Positions 23,704 to 35,075 of a stretch of DNA of 64,000 nt are shown piece by piece. This stretch comes from Lepidodermella squamata. Its lineage: Eukaryota; Gastrotricha. The notes beneath the pieces are model-generated. The model was not told the DNA's origin and did no database searches. It saw nothing but the letters and a program-made list of their open reading frames with translations. Position 1 is the first letter of the stretch. Every line of letters starts with the position of its first letter. Where the stretch lies: NCBI GenBank assembly GCA_047495785.1, contig JBLDXI010000009.1, positions 2,666,001 through 2,730,000 on the forward strand, in the 5' to 3' direction. A program made the translations under genes and the position numbers.

Positions 23704-25608
23704 TCAACCGTGATGATTTGGTAAACGAGAATAGCGTGCGGGTAAAATTGAGAAAACGACAAGAGGTGTAATTGATATGCACAGAACATAAATGATCAGC
23801 GTCAATCGTTCAGCAACATCGGCTATAAATAGCCACTCGTGCCTATTGAAATGATTCTTCTTCTCCGCAACCGCCGCCTTGTCGACCGTGTTGCTGAAAT
23901 GCGTCTTGAACACCATTTCAGGCACAATTCCGTTTTGCGCGTAATCACCTTCGATGCCCATGTTGCGGACGAGGTAGGAATCGTCGCCGAGCGGCGAGAC
24001 GCCGTTCATCTTCGGCAGATGGCCTAGGTAATCATCGGCAGAAATCGTCTCACCCATGTGCGAACCATCCGCATGGTCATGTTCGTGTTTTTCGAAGCTG
24101 TGTTCCTCTTGATCGGCGTTTTTCGAGTCAACTAGGATGATTTTCGCTACGAAGTGAGTGATTTTAACCACGCCAGAATTAACAGGCCGCAGATGCTCAG
24201 CTTGACCTAGGCAAATGAACACAATGCCCTCGCCCAGCAGAGCGATTCCAATAAATGCCATTTGAAGATCAATGTACTAAAAAATCATAATATATAAGGA
24301 TTTTTAATTAGGATTAAAAAATTACTATAGACATGAGGGGCGTGTGTTCACTAGTTCGAGGCATATCGGCGTTTATCGTTGTTTGGAAGACGGCATAGGC
24401 GAGAAGGCACGTGAATGAGATGTGCACCTTCATGACCTCGGGCGTCGGCAGGGTGAACACAACGATTTCAACTATCGCAATGATCAAACTCGGAATGATA
24501 ATATTAACATTCTGCGCGAAAACAAATCAGATAAAAAAACCCGCCTTAATAAAAATTTCAAATTACGTAATAAGCCGCTTTTCGCTTGAAATGCAGCGTG
24601 AATTCGACACCTGGATAGCAGTCGGCAGATGTTTGATTTGTTTGATTTTGAATAATCTGTAGGCACTCGTGATCTTCGAGCCAAGAGGCGTACAGAACTT
24701 CCCATTGCTCGTTGATTTTCAGTTTATCGAGATTTACAGGATTTTCTGCTAGCCGTATCATTTCCTGGTCTGGTTCATAGGTCCAAGATTCAAATCTCAA
24801 GTAACAGCTCTGATAGTCGAATCTGAGATAGTCATAATTAGAGTTAAATTTGGGAATAATTTCCTGTCTCACGGGAAGTAGGTCAAGTCAAGCTCGCAGA
24901 ATGAGCTAATTGTCGCCATGGGGAGGTACTCAACCAACCCGTCATTATGGACACTTGCCAGTATCCCATCTGCCATCATTAGTTCATACATATCGCCACT
25001 GTTAACCAGGGCAACATCGGGAATCCAGATCTCCTCGCGTTGAACTGTCAGGCTTTTAATCGGCGAGAAGCGTTCGGTTTCGTTCCAGATCAGAAATTCG
25101 TCGTACCATTTCTTAATTTAAGAAAAATTCAGGAAAAATAGCTTCGAACCGTGGAAAACCTACAACACTCAAAGCGCAGGTAATTCGCATTTCATGACTC
25201 TTCTCAATCTGAATTAGGCGAAAATTAAAGGACAAGTTTAAAAAATTCAAAAATGTATACTATATCGTTGATGTTGTAAATGTACATTCCAAGGAGGACA
25301 TCAACAGTGTCTTTTGCGTGTTTCCTCGGCCGTCGGTTGTGCGAGTAATTGACGAAAATAAGTTCGCCAAGTTCAAACTCGGTAACGGGAGTTTCCAAGG
25401 CTGTTTCATTTGAAGCTTCTGTTCCGTTCAGTGACAGAGTCTCGTTCAGTGTTCCGTTTATTGCCATAGTCTCGTTCATTGTAGCAGTTTCATTCAGCGT
25501 CTCCATCGTCACGGCTTCTTGAAAAAATGTCACATTATGATCTTGGAATAGCGATGCTGAATTTTGCAAAAATGCAAGAAAAATCACAAGTCCCACAAAT
25601 CGAGTCAT
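23704..25608 (-). CDS. Cys-loop receptor subunit, subfamily C (gene 11)
   Basis: The Met at 25608 (MTRFVGLVIFLAFLQ) is preferred over one 15 codons upstream because it gives a clean signal peptide and an ATTTTGCAG acceptor-like sequence lies 10 bases before it. The N-terminal linker is a run of imperfect NET/NGT repeats (about seven sequons in 30 residues). YSHNRRPRKHA, YNINDIV, WIPDVALVNSGDMY and CELDLTYFP follow. Loop C is ECLQIIQNQTNQTSADCYPGV. M1-M2 reads IIIPSLIIAIVEIVVF then KVHISFTCLLAYAVFQTTIN (His at 2'). The M3-M4 loop is His- and acid-rich (HSFEKHEHDHADGSH). M4 ends ILPARYSRLPNHHG. Confidence 0.9.
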
Positions 25609-26072
25609 TTCGTTTTTTTTTCTGCAAAATCGCAAAATACTGTTTTGAGACAAAAATCAAACGTTGCGTCAATATTTGTAAGACGCGCACCCCTCAGGTG
25701 CAATCGCGGCAGCTATTAATTATCGATAAATCACTTCTGCGATGTAAAAAAAACTCGCTCGTTTGAGATTCATTAGCCCCAGCGGTACTCAGTTATTTTT
25801 TTGCGTGATGCCTCTCGGCGCTGATGCCTTGTCAAAAAAATCTCAAGACCGGAAGATCACTGTGGAAAATATGATTGCGTGATCGGAAAATTGTCGCAAT
25901 GACGCCGATCAATATTTTCCATGCAGGTATTTTAGGATCACAGCCAAATAATAAAAGTGAAAAATCAATAATAAAATAAGACAATTAAATTTGCTTTATA
26001 ATGAGCTGATTAAAATTCATTAGGTCACACTTCAAAACTTCAAAATATTTTTTACGCTAAGACAATTATTGG
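25609..26072. other. Intergenic gap at the C/D subfamily boundary
   Basis: About 460 bp, AT-rich, with no gene or recognisable repeat. It is the largest gap between neighbouring receptor genes apart from the P450 interruption and lies where the D/E half of the array gives way to the C-B-A half. Confidence 0.6.
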
Positions 26073-28329
26073 CTAATCACTCAACTGAGGCAAAAGCGAG
26101 AAAAAGATAACCGGGGTTGATATTAGAGCAATTAAATACAAAATCAAGGTAATCCGCTCGACTACGTCAGCCAAGTAGAACCAATACAGGCGATGAAGAT
26201 GCTTCTTAGCCATAACATTCCGATGACTTTTCCTCTCTAAGCTCTCCGTCATTCGCTTAATCGAATCTGTATAGATACAGCTATACCCGGGCGAATCGTG
26301 ATTTTCAACGCGCGATTTTGACATTGAGAAGTTTTTCCGCCTCAAATGAGGAGTTTCGTCCGAACGCCGGAAAATATCGTCCTCCAAGCCGTAGGCAAGG
26401 TCGAAATAATCCGATCTAATCATCTGAGTTTCACTGGCAAATGGCGGATCAACTAGAGCGTGACCGTCGTCAGTTCGCAGAAACCCTGTTCTCCTAAACA
26501 TGTCAGCGTCCTTTTTTTCCTTCTCAATTTTTTCCAGCGTTTCCATTGCCTCTTCACCCTGTTCAAGATGAGCTTCGGCCGATCTTGCATCCGAAACACT
26601 GACGGATAAATAACTGCCGCAAGTGTTAGTTAGATCTCGTAACAAGGCAGACATGATCTTGAAACGACGGCCTCTTCTCAGGCAAATAAAAACGATAGCT
26701 TCGCCGAAAATTGCCAGGGCAATGTAGGCCATTTGCAGATCTAGGTACTGAAAATATTTGAGTTTAAATTTTGTGAAATTGTGAAATTGAAAATTATTTT
26801 ACGATTGAGAGGAGTGGGACATGTTCTGAAGCTTTCGGCATGTCGCGGTTGACGGTGGTCTAATAAAATGATTTTTCTAAATTTTTTTTATGACATTTCT
26901 TCTGAAACCGACCTGAACTACTGCGTAGGCCAGAAGGCACGTGAAAGAAATGTGAACTTTAACCGTTTCAGAGGTCTGGAATTAAGCAGAAAATAAGATA
27001 AATTCTGAATTAACTAAAAAATTACCGGCAATGTGAATGTGACAATTTCGATTACAGCACTATGAAGCAGAAAATTAATAAGTTTTCCTGTTCTAAAAAT
27101 TCATACTCACATTATAAGCGAAGGTATTATGATGAAATTGTTATAAAAGCCAGGTTGCCGTCTGAAAGTGAAGGAAAAATCGAGCTGTAAAATATTCGAA
27201 TTTTTCAAGCATTTTCCCGAATTTTTCATAGTAAAACCCACCCCTGAATAACAGCAATCAGTTACAGATTCCGTGTAGCAAGAAATGTAAGGCTTCGCTG
27301 TCCAATTAATAAAGGTCCATTGTTCATTTTTAGAAAATCGCTGAACTTCAACGGGCGGGTTGTAGAGTTCGAACATCTGCTGCTCGGGGAAATACGTCCA
27401 ACATTCGAATTTCAGGTGACAAGTTTGTTCATCGTAACTAAAGGAAATTCACAATAATAAATTCTTAATTTTGATCAAAGCAAATCTCACGGGAAGAAGA
27501 CTAGGTCAAAGTCGCAAAAAGCTTCAATTGTTGCCTCGGGTATGTACTCGACAAATCCGTCGGAATTTACCGTTAGCTGTATTTCCTTGTACTGTTGCAA
27601 GGCATACATTTTACCACTGATTAAAACTAAATATTAAAAATAACCGGGTTCCGAAATTTAAAGAATTTTACCTATTGACAAGAGTAATGTCTGGGATGAA
27701 AAGCTGCCGAAGATATTTAATAGCCGAAAAAATTCATAGAAAAATCTAGCTCACCTCATTCATCTGTGAAAAAATTAAAGGGATTTTTGAAGGTGAGAAA
27801 TTTTGAAGTCGAAGTTTACCCAAACTGCTAGGCTAGGGATGCGGGAAAATTTTGAATTATTCCAGACTAGGTATTCGTCCTTCCATTGAAGAGTGAACAG
27901 GGCTGTCAGGATCATCACGTTTTCTTTCTCCAGCAAATCGTTTAAAACTAGCGGGGTGACGCCAACAACAACTCGGACAGTAGATAAAGCGTCTTTGACA
28001 GGCCGGCGAGTCGGTAAATAATCCGTAGAATTGAACAAAAATCTAGACAACTCAGCCTCAGACATATTTTCTGGAAAAAATACGGAAAATTCCTAATAAA
28101 TAAATTCCTCCTTAAAATAACTTTTACCGCTCAAGTTTTCATCCGTTTTCGAATTTAACCAGCTGCTTTCGTTGAAGGTGTAAATACGGCCGATAGCTTT
28201 GTGTTCACGGTTTTGTTTTCTCAGGTCTCGGGCATTACTGAAACTGGACGTACCTTCACAGAGGTTACCGGATAAAAAGCTCACAAGCCAAACCGTTGAA
28301 ACGATCCACATTTGTTGGGACAATCGCAT
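26073..28329 (-). CDS. Cys-loop receptor subunit, subfamily D, alpha-like (gene 12)
   Basis: Signal peptide in MRLSQQMWIVSTVWLVSFLSG, then a D-specific N-terminal motif IGRIYTFNESSW, then YLPTRRPVKDA and PLVLNDLLE. Loop C has vicinal cysteines (CYTESVTDCCYSGV), as in alpha-type nicotinic subunits. The segment before M1 is FRRQPGFYNNFIIIPSLIM. M2 reads KVHISFTCLLAYAVVQ with His at 2'. The M3-M4 loop is about 150 residues and charged, with SDARSAEAHLEQGEEA just behind M3, and leads into HLHRLYWFYLADVVERI and M4, ending LLPQLSD. A full-length acetylcholine-receptor-like subunit by architecture; the ligand cannot be told from sequence. Confidence 0.9.
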
Positions 28330-28604
28330 CTCAGTTAAATCTTAGCCTTAGCCTTGAAACTCTATTAATAGCTCAATTAAAATGTAGAATAGGAGGAAGT
28401 AAAAAATTGTCGATGGCGGCTCATAGGAACGTACTAATTAAACACCATTCGATTTTTTCCGATGCCGCAAGGGAAAATGATGTTCCTAAAACACACCCTG
28501 TAGCGCATTTGTCAGTTAATTGACGCAAAAAAACACACACCGTTTTTTATTTTAACAAGACACAAATAGCCCACAGCACATAATTAGAAAAACTGCGCAA
28601 AAAA

Positions 28605-30964
28605 TCAATTTCGCGACGGTAAAATTTCGAAAAAAATTATTGGCGTGAGAACCAGAAAAATTGCGTAACCGATCAAAGTGATTCGTTCGATAACATCGGC
28701 TAGGTAAAACCAGTAGAGTCTATGCAAATTGCGCCTTATCATCGCGTTAGTTTTCGCCGCTGTAGCCATTTTAGCCGTCGTAATTTTGATCGAATTAGAA
28801 TTCGAGAGATGTTCATGGAAGGATTGATCGTCAAAAGCATCATCGTCGCGCGAAAGATTTGGCTGTTTTCTATCTCGATTTTTCCTGTTCTGAAGTTTGG
28901 AATCCGCGTGCACGAACTTTTTGATATCTGCTTCGAGACCAAATGCCAAGGAGAAGTATTCAGGCCTTGTGCTCAAGGACGGCGGGTCTAGTACAGCCTT
29001 CCAGCCCTCTGTTCTTAGAAATCCAGTGCGGCGAAATTCGGCGTCCAACTGCATCGAGTTTTCCATATTTGCGATTGTTTCGCGAACTTCTTCCGCACTT
29101 TCGAGGCTTTTCTCGGCTGATTTCGCATCGGAACAACTTACCATAAGCCAAATGCCGAGGTAATCGGTCCAGTTTTGAAGAAATACGGACATTGATTTGA
29201 AGTGGCGACCTCGCCCTAGGCAAATGAAGACCAGAGATTCGCCGAATAATGCGAAAGCGATATAAGACATTTGCAAGTCCAAATACTGAAAGAAAAATCG
29301 TTAATTTTCAGAGTTCAAAGGTGAAACAGGTAGAAATACGATTGATAATAGCGGAACGTGCTCCGAAGCTTTCGGCATGTCTCGATTGACGGTCGTCTTG
29401 ATGGACACGGAAAATAAATTTCGGCTATCAAAGAAATTATTACACAAACCTGAACCATAGAATAGGCCAGTAAACAGGTACAAGAGATGTGAATTTTGAC
29501 AGTTTCTGTGGTCTTTATGAAGATTTTGATAGATAAAAAATGTCCGAAGTTAAAGTTATTTACCGGCAGAGTGAATGTTGTAAGTTCGACAATCGAGCTG
29601 TTCGTAAAATATTAATACTTAAAATAATATGAATATAACGCCATTTTACATAATAAGCGACGGAATGATGATGAAGTTATTGTAAAATGCTGGTTTGCGT
29701 TTGAATGTGAAAGAAAAATCGAGCTGGTGAAAAAATCAATTTTCAGTTGAATTAGGAAAATTTAAAAAAAATAAACAAACTCCGGAATAACAGCAATCGG
29801 TTAGTGACTCTGTATAGCATGATATGTAAGGAACAGCCGTCCAATTAACAGGTTCCCACTGTTCGTTTTTTGCAAAACGGGACATTTCAATGGCGTTCTC
29901 TTGAAATTCGAGAGTTTGCTGCTGTGGGAAATAGGTCCAGCATTCGAATCTCAAGTGACACGTTTGCTCGTCGTAACTTGGGGGAAAATAAATTTTTAAA
30001 ATTTTGAGCAAAGGAAAATCGGAGTTTCTTTACGGAAAATGTATCAGGTCGAAATCGCAAAATGAATCCATGGTTGCCTCCGGGATGAACTCGACCATTC
30101 CATTCGACATGATGGTTATTTGTATCTCTTTATACTTCATCAGAGAATAAAGCTCCCCACTACAAATTTTCTTTAAAAATTAAAAATGACATGGAAAATG
30201 CCCAAACATACCTATTGACCAAGGTTATATCAGGTAGAAAAATCTCAAATAAAAATACCACAAATTGCAGAAAATTAATCGAAGCGCCTCACATTACATA
30301 CCTCATGTGGCTGGAGAACAATAATTATTTTTATACATTTTTCATTATTTTAATTATGATTTACCCAAACTGCTAGGCTTGGAATTTGTGCGAACTTGGT
30401 ATCATTCCACACCATGAATTCGTCGAACCATTGCAGAGAAAATAGAGCAGTCAGTCGCATAATTTGCTCCTTCTCAATCTATTTACAAGTTGAAAAATTG
30501 GGTCGCATGGCAAAATTGATAATTTTTACCAAATCATTTAATACGAGAGGAGTTATGCTCACGAAGACCCTGATTTTTCCATTGATTCCATCTCGCAAGG
30601 GCCGCCTCGTCGGCATGTAGTCGGAGTTGTTGAATAAATACGTTGACAGCTCGCTCTCGGATAGGATCTCTACAAAAGACTCAACTTGAGAATGATTGTA
30701 GAAAACCCAAAAAATTTCACCATCATTTGGATCGTGCTCGTTTTTTTGGTTCCAAGCCGTGAGATCAAAGTCGTAAAGCCTGCCTAATGCCTCCTTCTTT
30801 TTCTCAAGCCCAATCTCTCGAACGCTTCTCTCGGACCTCGACAAAACCTGACGATTCGAATCTGGGAAGCTTCGAGAGAAAAGCGCTATCAAAAAGCAAC
30901 AGCCAAAAATGGCTGCCAAGTAACATTTCAGCATACGCCTCCAAAATGCAGGTTTGCTCGCCAT
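28605..30964 (-). CDS. Cys-loop receptor subunit, subfamily D, alpha-like (gene 13)
   Basis: Longest N-terminus of the array. From the start MASKPAFWRRMLKCYLAAIF a hydrophobic stretch reads through FGCCFLIALF and could be a signal peptide or anchor; then a basic linker, the D motif LGRLYDFDLTAW and YMPTRRPLRDG. Loop C is CYTESLTDCCYSGV. The pre-M1 region FKRKPAFYNNFIIIPS and M2 KIHISCTCLLAYSMVQ (His 2', Cys at 5' where the other D genes have Phe) follow. The M3-M4 loop begins SDAKSAEKSLESAEEV and ends NLHRLYWFYLADVIERI before M4 and FEILPSRN. It pairs with gene 12 as the second D-D doublet. Confidence 0.9.
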
Positions 30965-31114
30965 AAATCAGGAATTGATTAATTAGGTCACGCGTCAAAA
31001 AAATGGGGTCCAGTGTGCCCACCTCCTCGAGCCTCTGGCTATTTGAGTTAATTACACATCGTACTTAAATCAACTCAACAAATTTATTTATTTCCAATCA
31101 ATATTACAAAAAAT

Positions 31115-33040
31115 CTAGTGGTGAGAATGGCGTGCTAGCGGTACCAACCAAAATAATAAGAGAGGCGTAATCGAAATGAGTGTTAGGTAAATGACAAATG
31201 TAGTCCGATCGAAATATTCGGCGAGAAATAGCCATCGAAATTTGACTTCAGCGTAGTAAGACCGCTTCTTGCTGCGTGAATTGCCAAAAGGTGGAATTTC
31301 CTCCTCCATCGGATAGTTAGCAGCGTCTTTATTTTCCTGAACATCGACGTAAATTCCATTGAATTCAACGGGGACAAAGCCTTGACGAGAGGAGTCTGAG
31401 TCAGTGTTCGCGGATTTAGTGGTATTTTTAAGCAAAGCGAGGATTTCTTTCATTTCCGGAGCGGCAATTTTCTCAGCGTGATCGTGCTGGCCAAGTTCGT
31501 TTTCTTCTTGCTCGACATCTTGAGCGCTGATGAATAGGAATCGGCTTAGGAATAAGGCTATTTTATAGAGGTAAGGATTGGGCAATGCATTGCGAGAAGC
31601 CCGGTTGATACACATGAAAACAACCCCTTCGCCAAGCAGGACTAAGCCGATATAGGCCTAATAGAAAATCAGCAGTTTCAATAGTTTCATCTGAAGAGTA
31701 ATTTTTTACCATTTGAAGATTGATGTAAATCGAAAGGAGCGGCGTGTTTTCGGACCTAATAAAAATTCCACCTTAACAAAATATTAAACGGAAAAGTGCG
31801 TGTTTACGTTCGTGGCATATCGCGGCTGACTGTATCTTGAAAAACAGCGTACGCTAGTAAACAGGTGAAGGTGACGTGGACTTTTTGAGGCTCATGAGTC
31901 GGCAGTGAAAAAATTGCGATTTCAACAAAAGCAATAATCAAACTCGGCGCGATGATGTTGATATCTGAAAAACTCCCAAAAATCAGCTTTCATCTTTCAT
32001 CGAATTTTTCACTCACTGTAATAAGCTGATTTTCGTTTGAGAGACACCACGAATTCCATGCCGGTGTAGCAGCAATCTAGGTAAGTCTCGGTGTAGCATG
32101 AAATATAGGGCTTCGCGGTAAGATTCAGTAGGTCCCATTGCTCATTCATGCGGTATTTATGGGTGTTAGTCGGCGGGTCGTACAGCCTGAACATCTGCTG
32201 ATTCGGGAAATAAGTCCAAGCCTCGAAGCGAATAGGACACTCCTGTTCGTCGTACGGGAAAAATGTCATGTCCATATCGCAGAAAATTGATATCGTAGCT
32301 TCGGGGAGAAATTCTATCACGCCGTTGCTGGATATCGTCAGAAGCATCTTCTCGGACTTTTCAGCTAAAGAATACATATCGCCGCTGTTCACGTTGGAAT
32401 AATCCGGCAGCCAAACTTCGTTTTGAAACACGCTGAGAGACGTCATTTGCGAGTAAGGATAGGTCGTGTTCCAGACTAAATATTCGTCGAACCATTGCAG
32501 GGTCAAGTGAACAGTTACGACCATCTCTTGCTCTTTTTCTAGCTGAAAAATTCATTTAAATTAGCGCTTTTAAATTAAAGTGTAAATATAATCTTTACGA
32601 TATTATTTAATACGATTAGGCTAAGGCCGAAGTAAATGTCCACAACGCTTAGCGCATCCCTACGCGGTCGCCTCGTCTTGTCATAGTTCGCGAACAGGTA
32701 TCGGCTCAAATCCATTTCAGACATATTTACTGATGGCGCCAAGGTATTGTCTTATTAAAAATAGAAAATAAGTTGATTTAAAAATGAAAAATGTCTCTAT
32801 TAAACTGAATATTGCTAGGTTTTGACTCGTGGCAATATTTTATAACATTTCTAACTGATTTTATGGGACATTCGAACAAATTTGTTCACCTGATGTATCA
32901 TTTTGCTCCTCTTTCTGCTTTCGTAACTGCGCCAGGTAGGCCTCTTGAGCAGCCGCGTAGTCTTCAAGGGTAACATCACCGAAGAAAAGGCCGGATGAAA
33001 CCGATAAGTAGCTAATTAAGGTAAAATAAAATACAAACAT
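31115..33040 (-). CDS. Cys-loop receptor subunit, subfamily E, alpha-like (gene 14)
   Basis: Begins MFVFYFTLISYLSVSSG (signal peptide) followed by the E-specific motif FGDVTLEDYAAAQEA and a Gln/Lys-rich linker. The ligand-binding domain contains VVTVHLTLQWFDEYLVWN, WLPDYSNVNSGDMY and an uninterrupted Cys-loop CDMDMTFFPYDEQEC. Loop C is CYTETYLDCCYTGM, with vicinal Cys. M2 reads KVHVTFTCLLAYAVFQDTVS: His 2', Asp 16'. The post-M3 segment SAQDVEQEENELGQHDHAEK is acidic. M4 follows FRWLFLAEYFDRTTFV and the chain ends VPLARHSHH. Confidence 0.9.
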
Positions 33041-33174
33041 TTCCGAATTATTTCAGGATTATTCATTTAATCCATCAAGGATAAAGCGAATGATTAGCCG
33101 GAGGCATTTTCATCATGTTTGCCAATTATCTTAAATAAATAGCGAAATAATAATCGATTTGTCTGACACAGAAG

Positions 33175-35000
33175 TCAATCATTGTGGTGCTCCTTATCGC
33201 TATCCGATGCCGGCATCAACCAAAAAATAATCAGTGGAGTAATAACGACGAGAAAAATGTAACAAATCGCAGTAATACGCTCGATAACTTCAGCGACGAA
33301 CATCCATCGAAACCGAATTTCATCTTTCGTCGCCTGACGTCTGTTTTGCTTAGATCGCGGCGATTCCTCCCCAACCTCGCCAATGTCCAGGAAAGAGCCG
33401 ATCATTTCGAGATTAACAAAACCCTCTGAACTCTCATCGCCATCCACCCGCTTGTTAGCCTCGTGTTCGAGCTTAAGTTCGGAAAGGAGGGCTGCGTTGT
33501 AATCTGACTGCTCATGGACTATATCCACATCATCATCGCTAACACCAAGTCGTCTCGAGATGATTCGAAGAACTCGATATAAGTAATAGGGCGGAGGTTC
33601 ATGGCGCGCTGCTCGGTTTAAACACGTGAAAACTAGACCTTCACCGAGAAGAACCAAAGCAATATAGGCCTAAAATTAAAAAATAGTATTAAAAAAGATT
33701 TGAGCTGAAATTTGAGACCATTTGAAGGTTGATGTAAACAGATAGCAGCGGTGTATTTTCTGACCTGAAATTTTACAAAATTAATTGAAATTTCAAATTA
33801 ATTTCGATGAGGCTCACGTTCTAGGCATTTCCTTACTGACTGTATCCTGAAACACAGCGTAGGCCAGAATGCAAGTGAATGTGACATGAATCTTCTGCGG
33901 CTCGTGAGTCGGCAATGAAAAAATAGCTGCCTCAACAAAGGCTATCAACAAGCTTGGCACGATGATGTTAATATCTGAAAAAATTTCAATTTTCAATTTT
34001 CAATTTTGATCTTACCTAGTCATACTGTAATATGCCGACTTTCTTCGGACTGAAATAACGTACTCAACACCTGTATAGCAGCAGTCTGTTGTCGATTCAG
34101 TGTAGCATGAAATGTAGGTTTTGGCCGTTAAATTCAGCAAATCCCACTGTTCATTTTTCCGGTATTTGTGAACGTTAGTCGGCGGGTCGTAGAGCCGAAA
34201 CATTTCCTGATTAGGGAAATAGGTCCAGGCTTCAAACCTAACTGGGCAGGACTGCTCGTCATACCTTTGCGAAAGGTATAAATCTAAAATCAAGGTGCCT
34301 ATATAGGGCTTACGGGAAATAAGTCATGTCAAGCTCGCAAAAAGCTGCAATTGTAGCTTCAGGTAGAAATTCGACCCAGCCGTGTTTTGTGATGGTCAGC
34401 AGCATTTTTTCCGACTCTTGAGCCAGCTTGTACATATTCCCGCTATTTACCAGCGAATAATCAGGTAGCCATACTTCATTTTGAAAAACGCTCAGCGAGT
34501 CGAGTCGGGAATACGGGTTAGTTTCGTTCCAGACCAAAAATTCATCGTGCCATAGAAGGGTTAAATGGACGGTTATTTCAAGTTCTTGCTCCTTCTCTAG
34601 CTACAACAAAATTATAAAAAAAAAAATTTGCCTCGGAAATTTTCATACAATGTTATTTAGAACGATCAAGCTCAAGCCGAAATAAACGACGACTACGTCC
34701 AAAGCATTTTTTCGAGGTCTCCTGGTTCTGTCGTAATCCCTGAACACAAATCTGCTTAGCTGGGTCTCGGATAGAACGACAACCGAGTCATTAGCTACTT
34801 TTAAAACATTATTTTTAATTTATTTCGAGGAATTCATTTTTACCAGGCTCATGAGCAGCTTCGATCGTATGAGATGTAGAGTCTAGAATAAATCGTTTGT
34901 TGACAGCCGCAAATTCTTCCAAGGTAAAATCGCCGCCTTGCGAAGAACCGACCCTCCAGAAATTAATGAGAAAAATTAAACCGAGCAAAATATTATTCAT
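33175..35000 (-). CDS. Cys-loop receptor subunit, subfamily E, alpha-like (gene 15)
   Basis: Starts MNNILLGLIFLINFWRVGSS (signal peptide), then GDFTLEEFAAVNKR, the E motif. The ATG is seven bases behind TCTTTAG and the stop of gene 16 is 75 bp upstream, so co-transcription with gene 16 is likely. WLPDYSLVNSGNMYKLAQE, CELDMTYFP and the second half DEQSC flank a split Cys-loop. Loop C is CYTESTTDCCYTGV. M1-M2 gives IIVPSLLIAFVEAAIFSLP and KIHVTFTCILAYAVFQDTVS (His 2'). The cytoplasmic loop is acidic with VSDDDVDIVHEQSDY, M4 follows FRWMFVAEVIERITAI, tail SDKEHHND. Confidence 0.9.
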
Positions 35001-35075
35001 TTTGAACTAAAGATTCTCAAATCCTGTTTTACTGAAAATTGTTCTAACTTTTTATTTTTTTTTTATTACCTCAGG
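35001..35075 (-). promoter_or_regulatory. Intercistronic junction gene 16 to gene 15: AATAAA and acceptor
   Basis: After the TGA of gene 16 the minus strand has an A-rich tract with AATAAA, then a pyrimidine-containing stretch ending TCTTTAG, then TTCAAA and the ATG of gene 15. The D-to-E pair is thus arranged like the B-to-A pairs. Confidence 0.55.

Noticed and set aside
28722-29163. Overlapping plus- and minus-strand open frames of 67-89 codons in the cytoplasmic-loop exon of gene 13
   Set aside because: They coincide with a high-complexity coding exon on the minus strand and have no domain or signal sequence; shadows.
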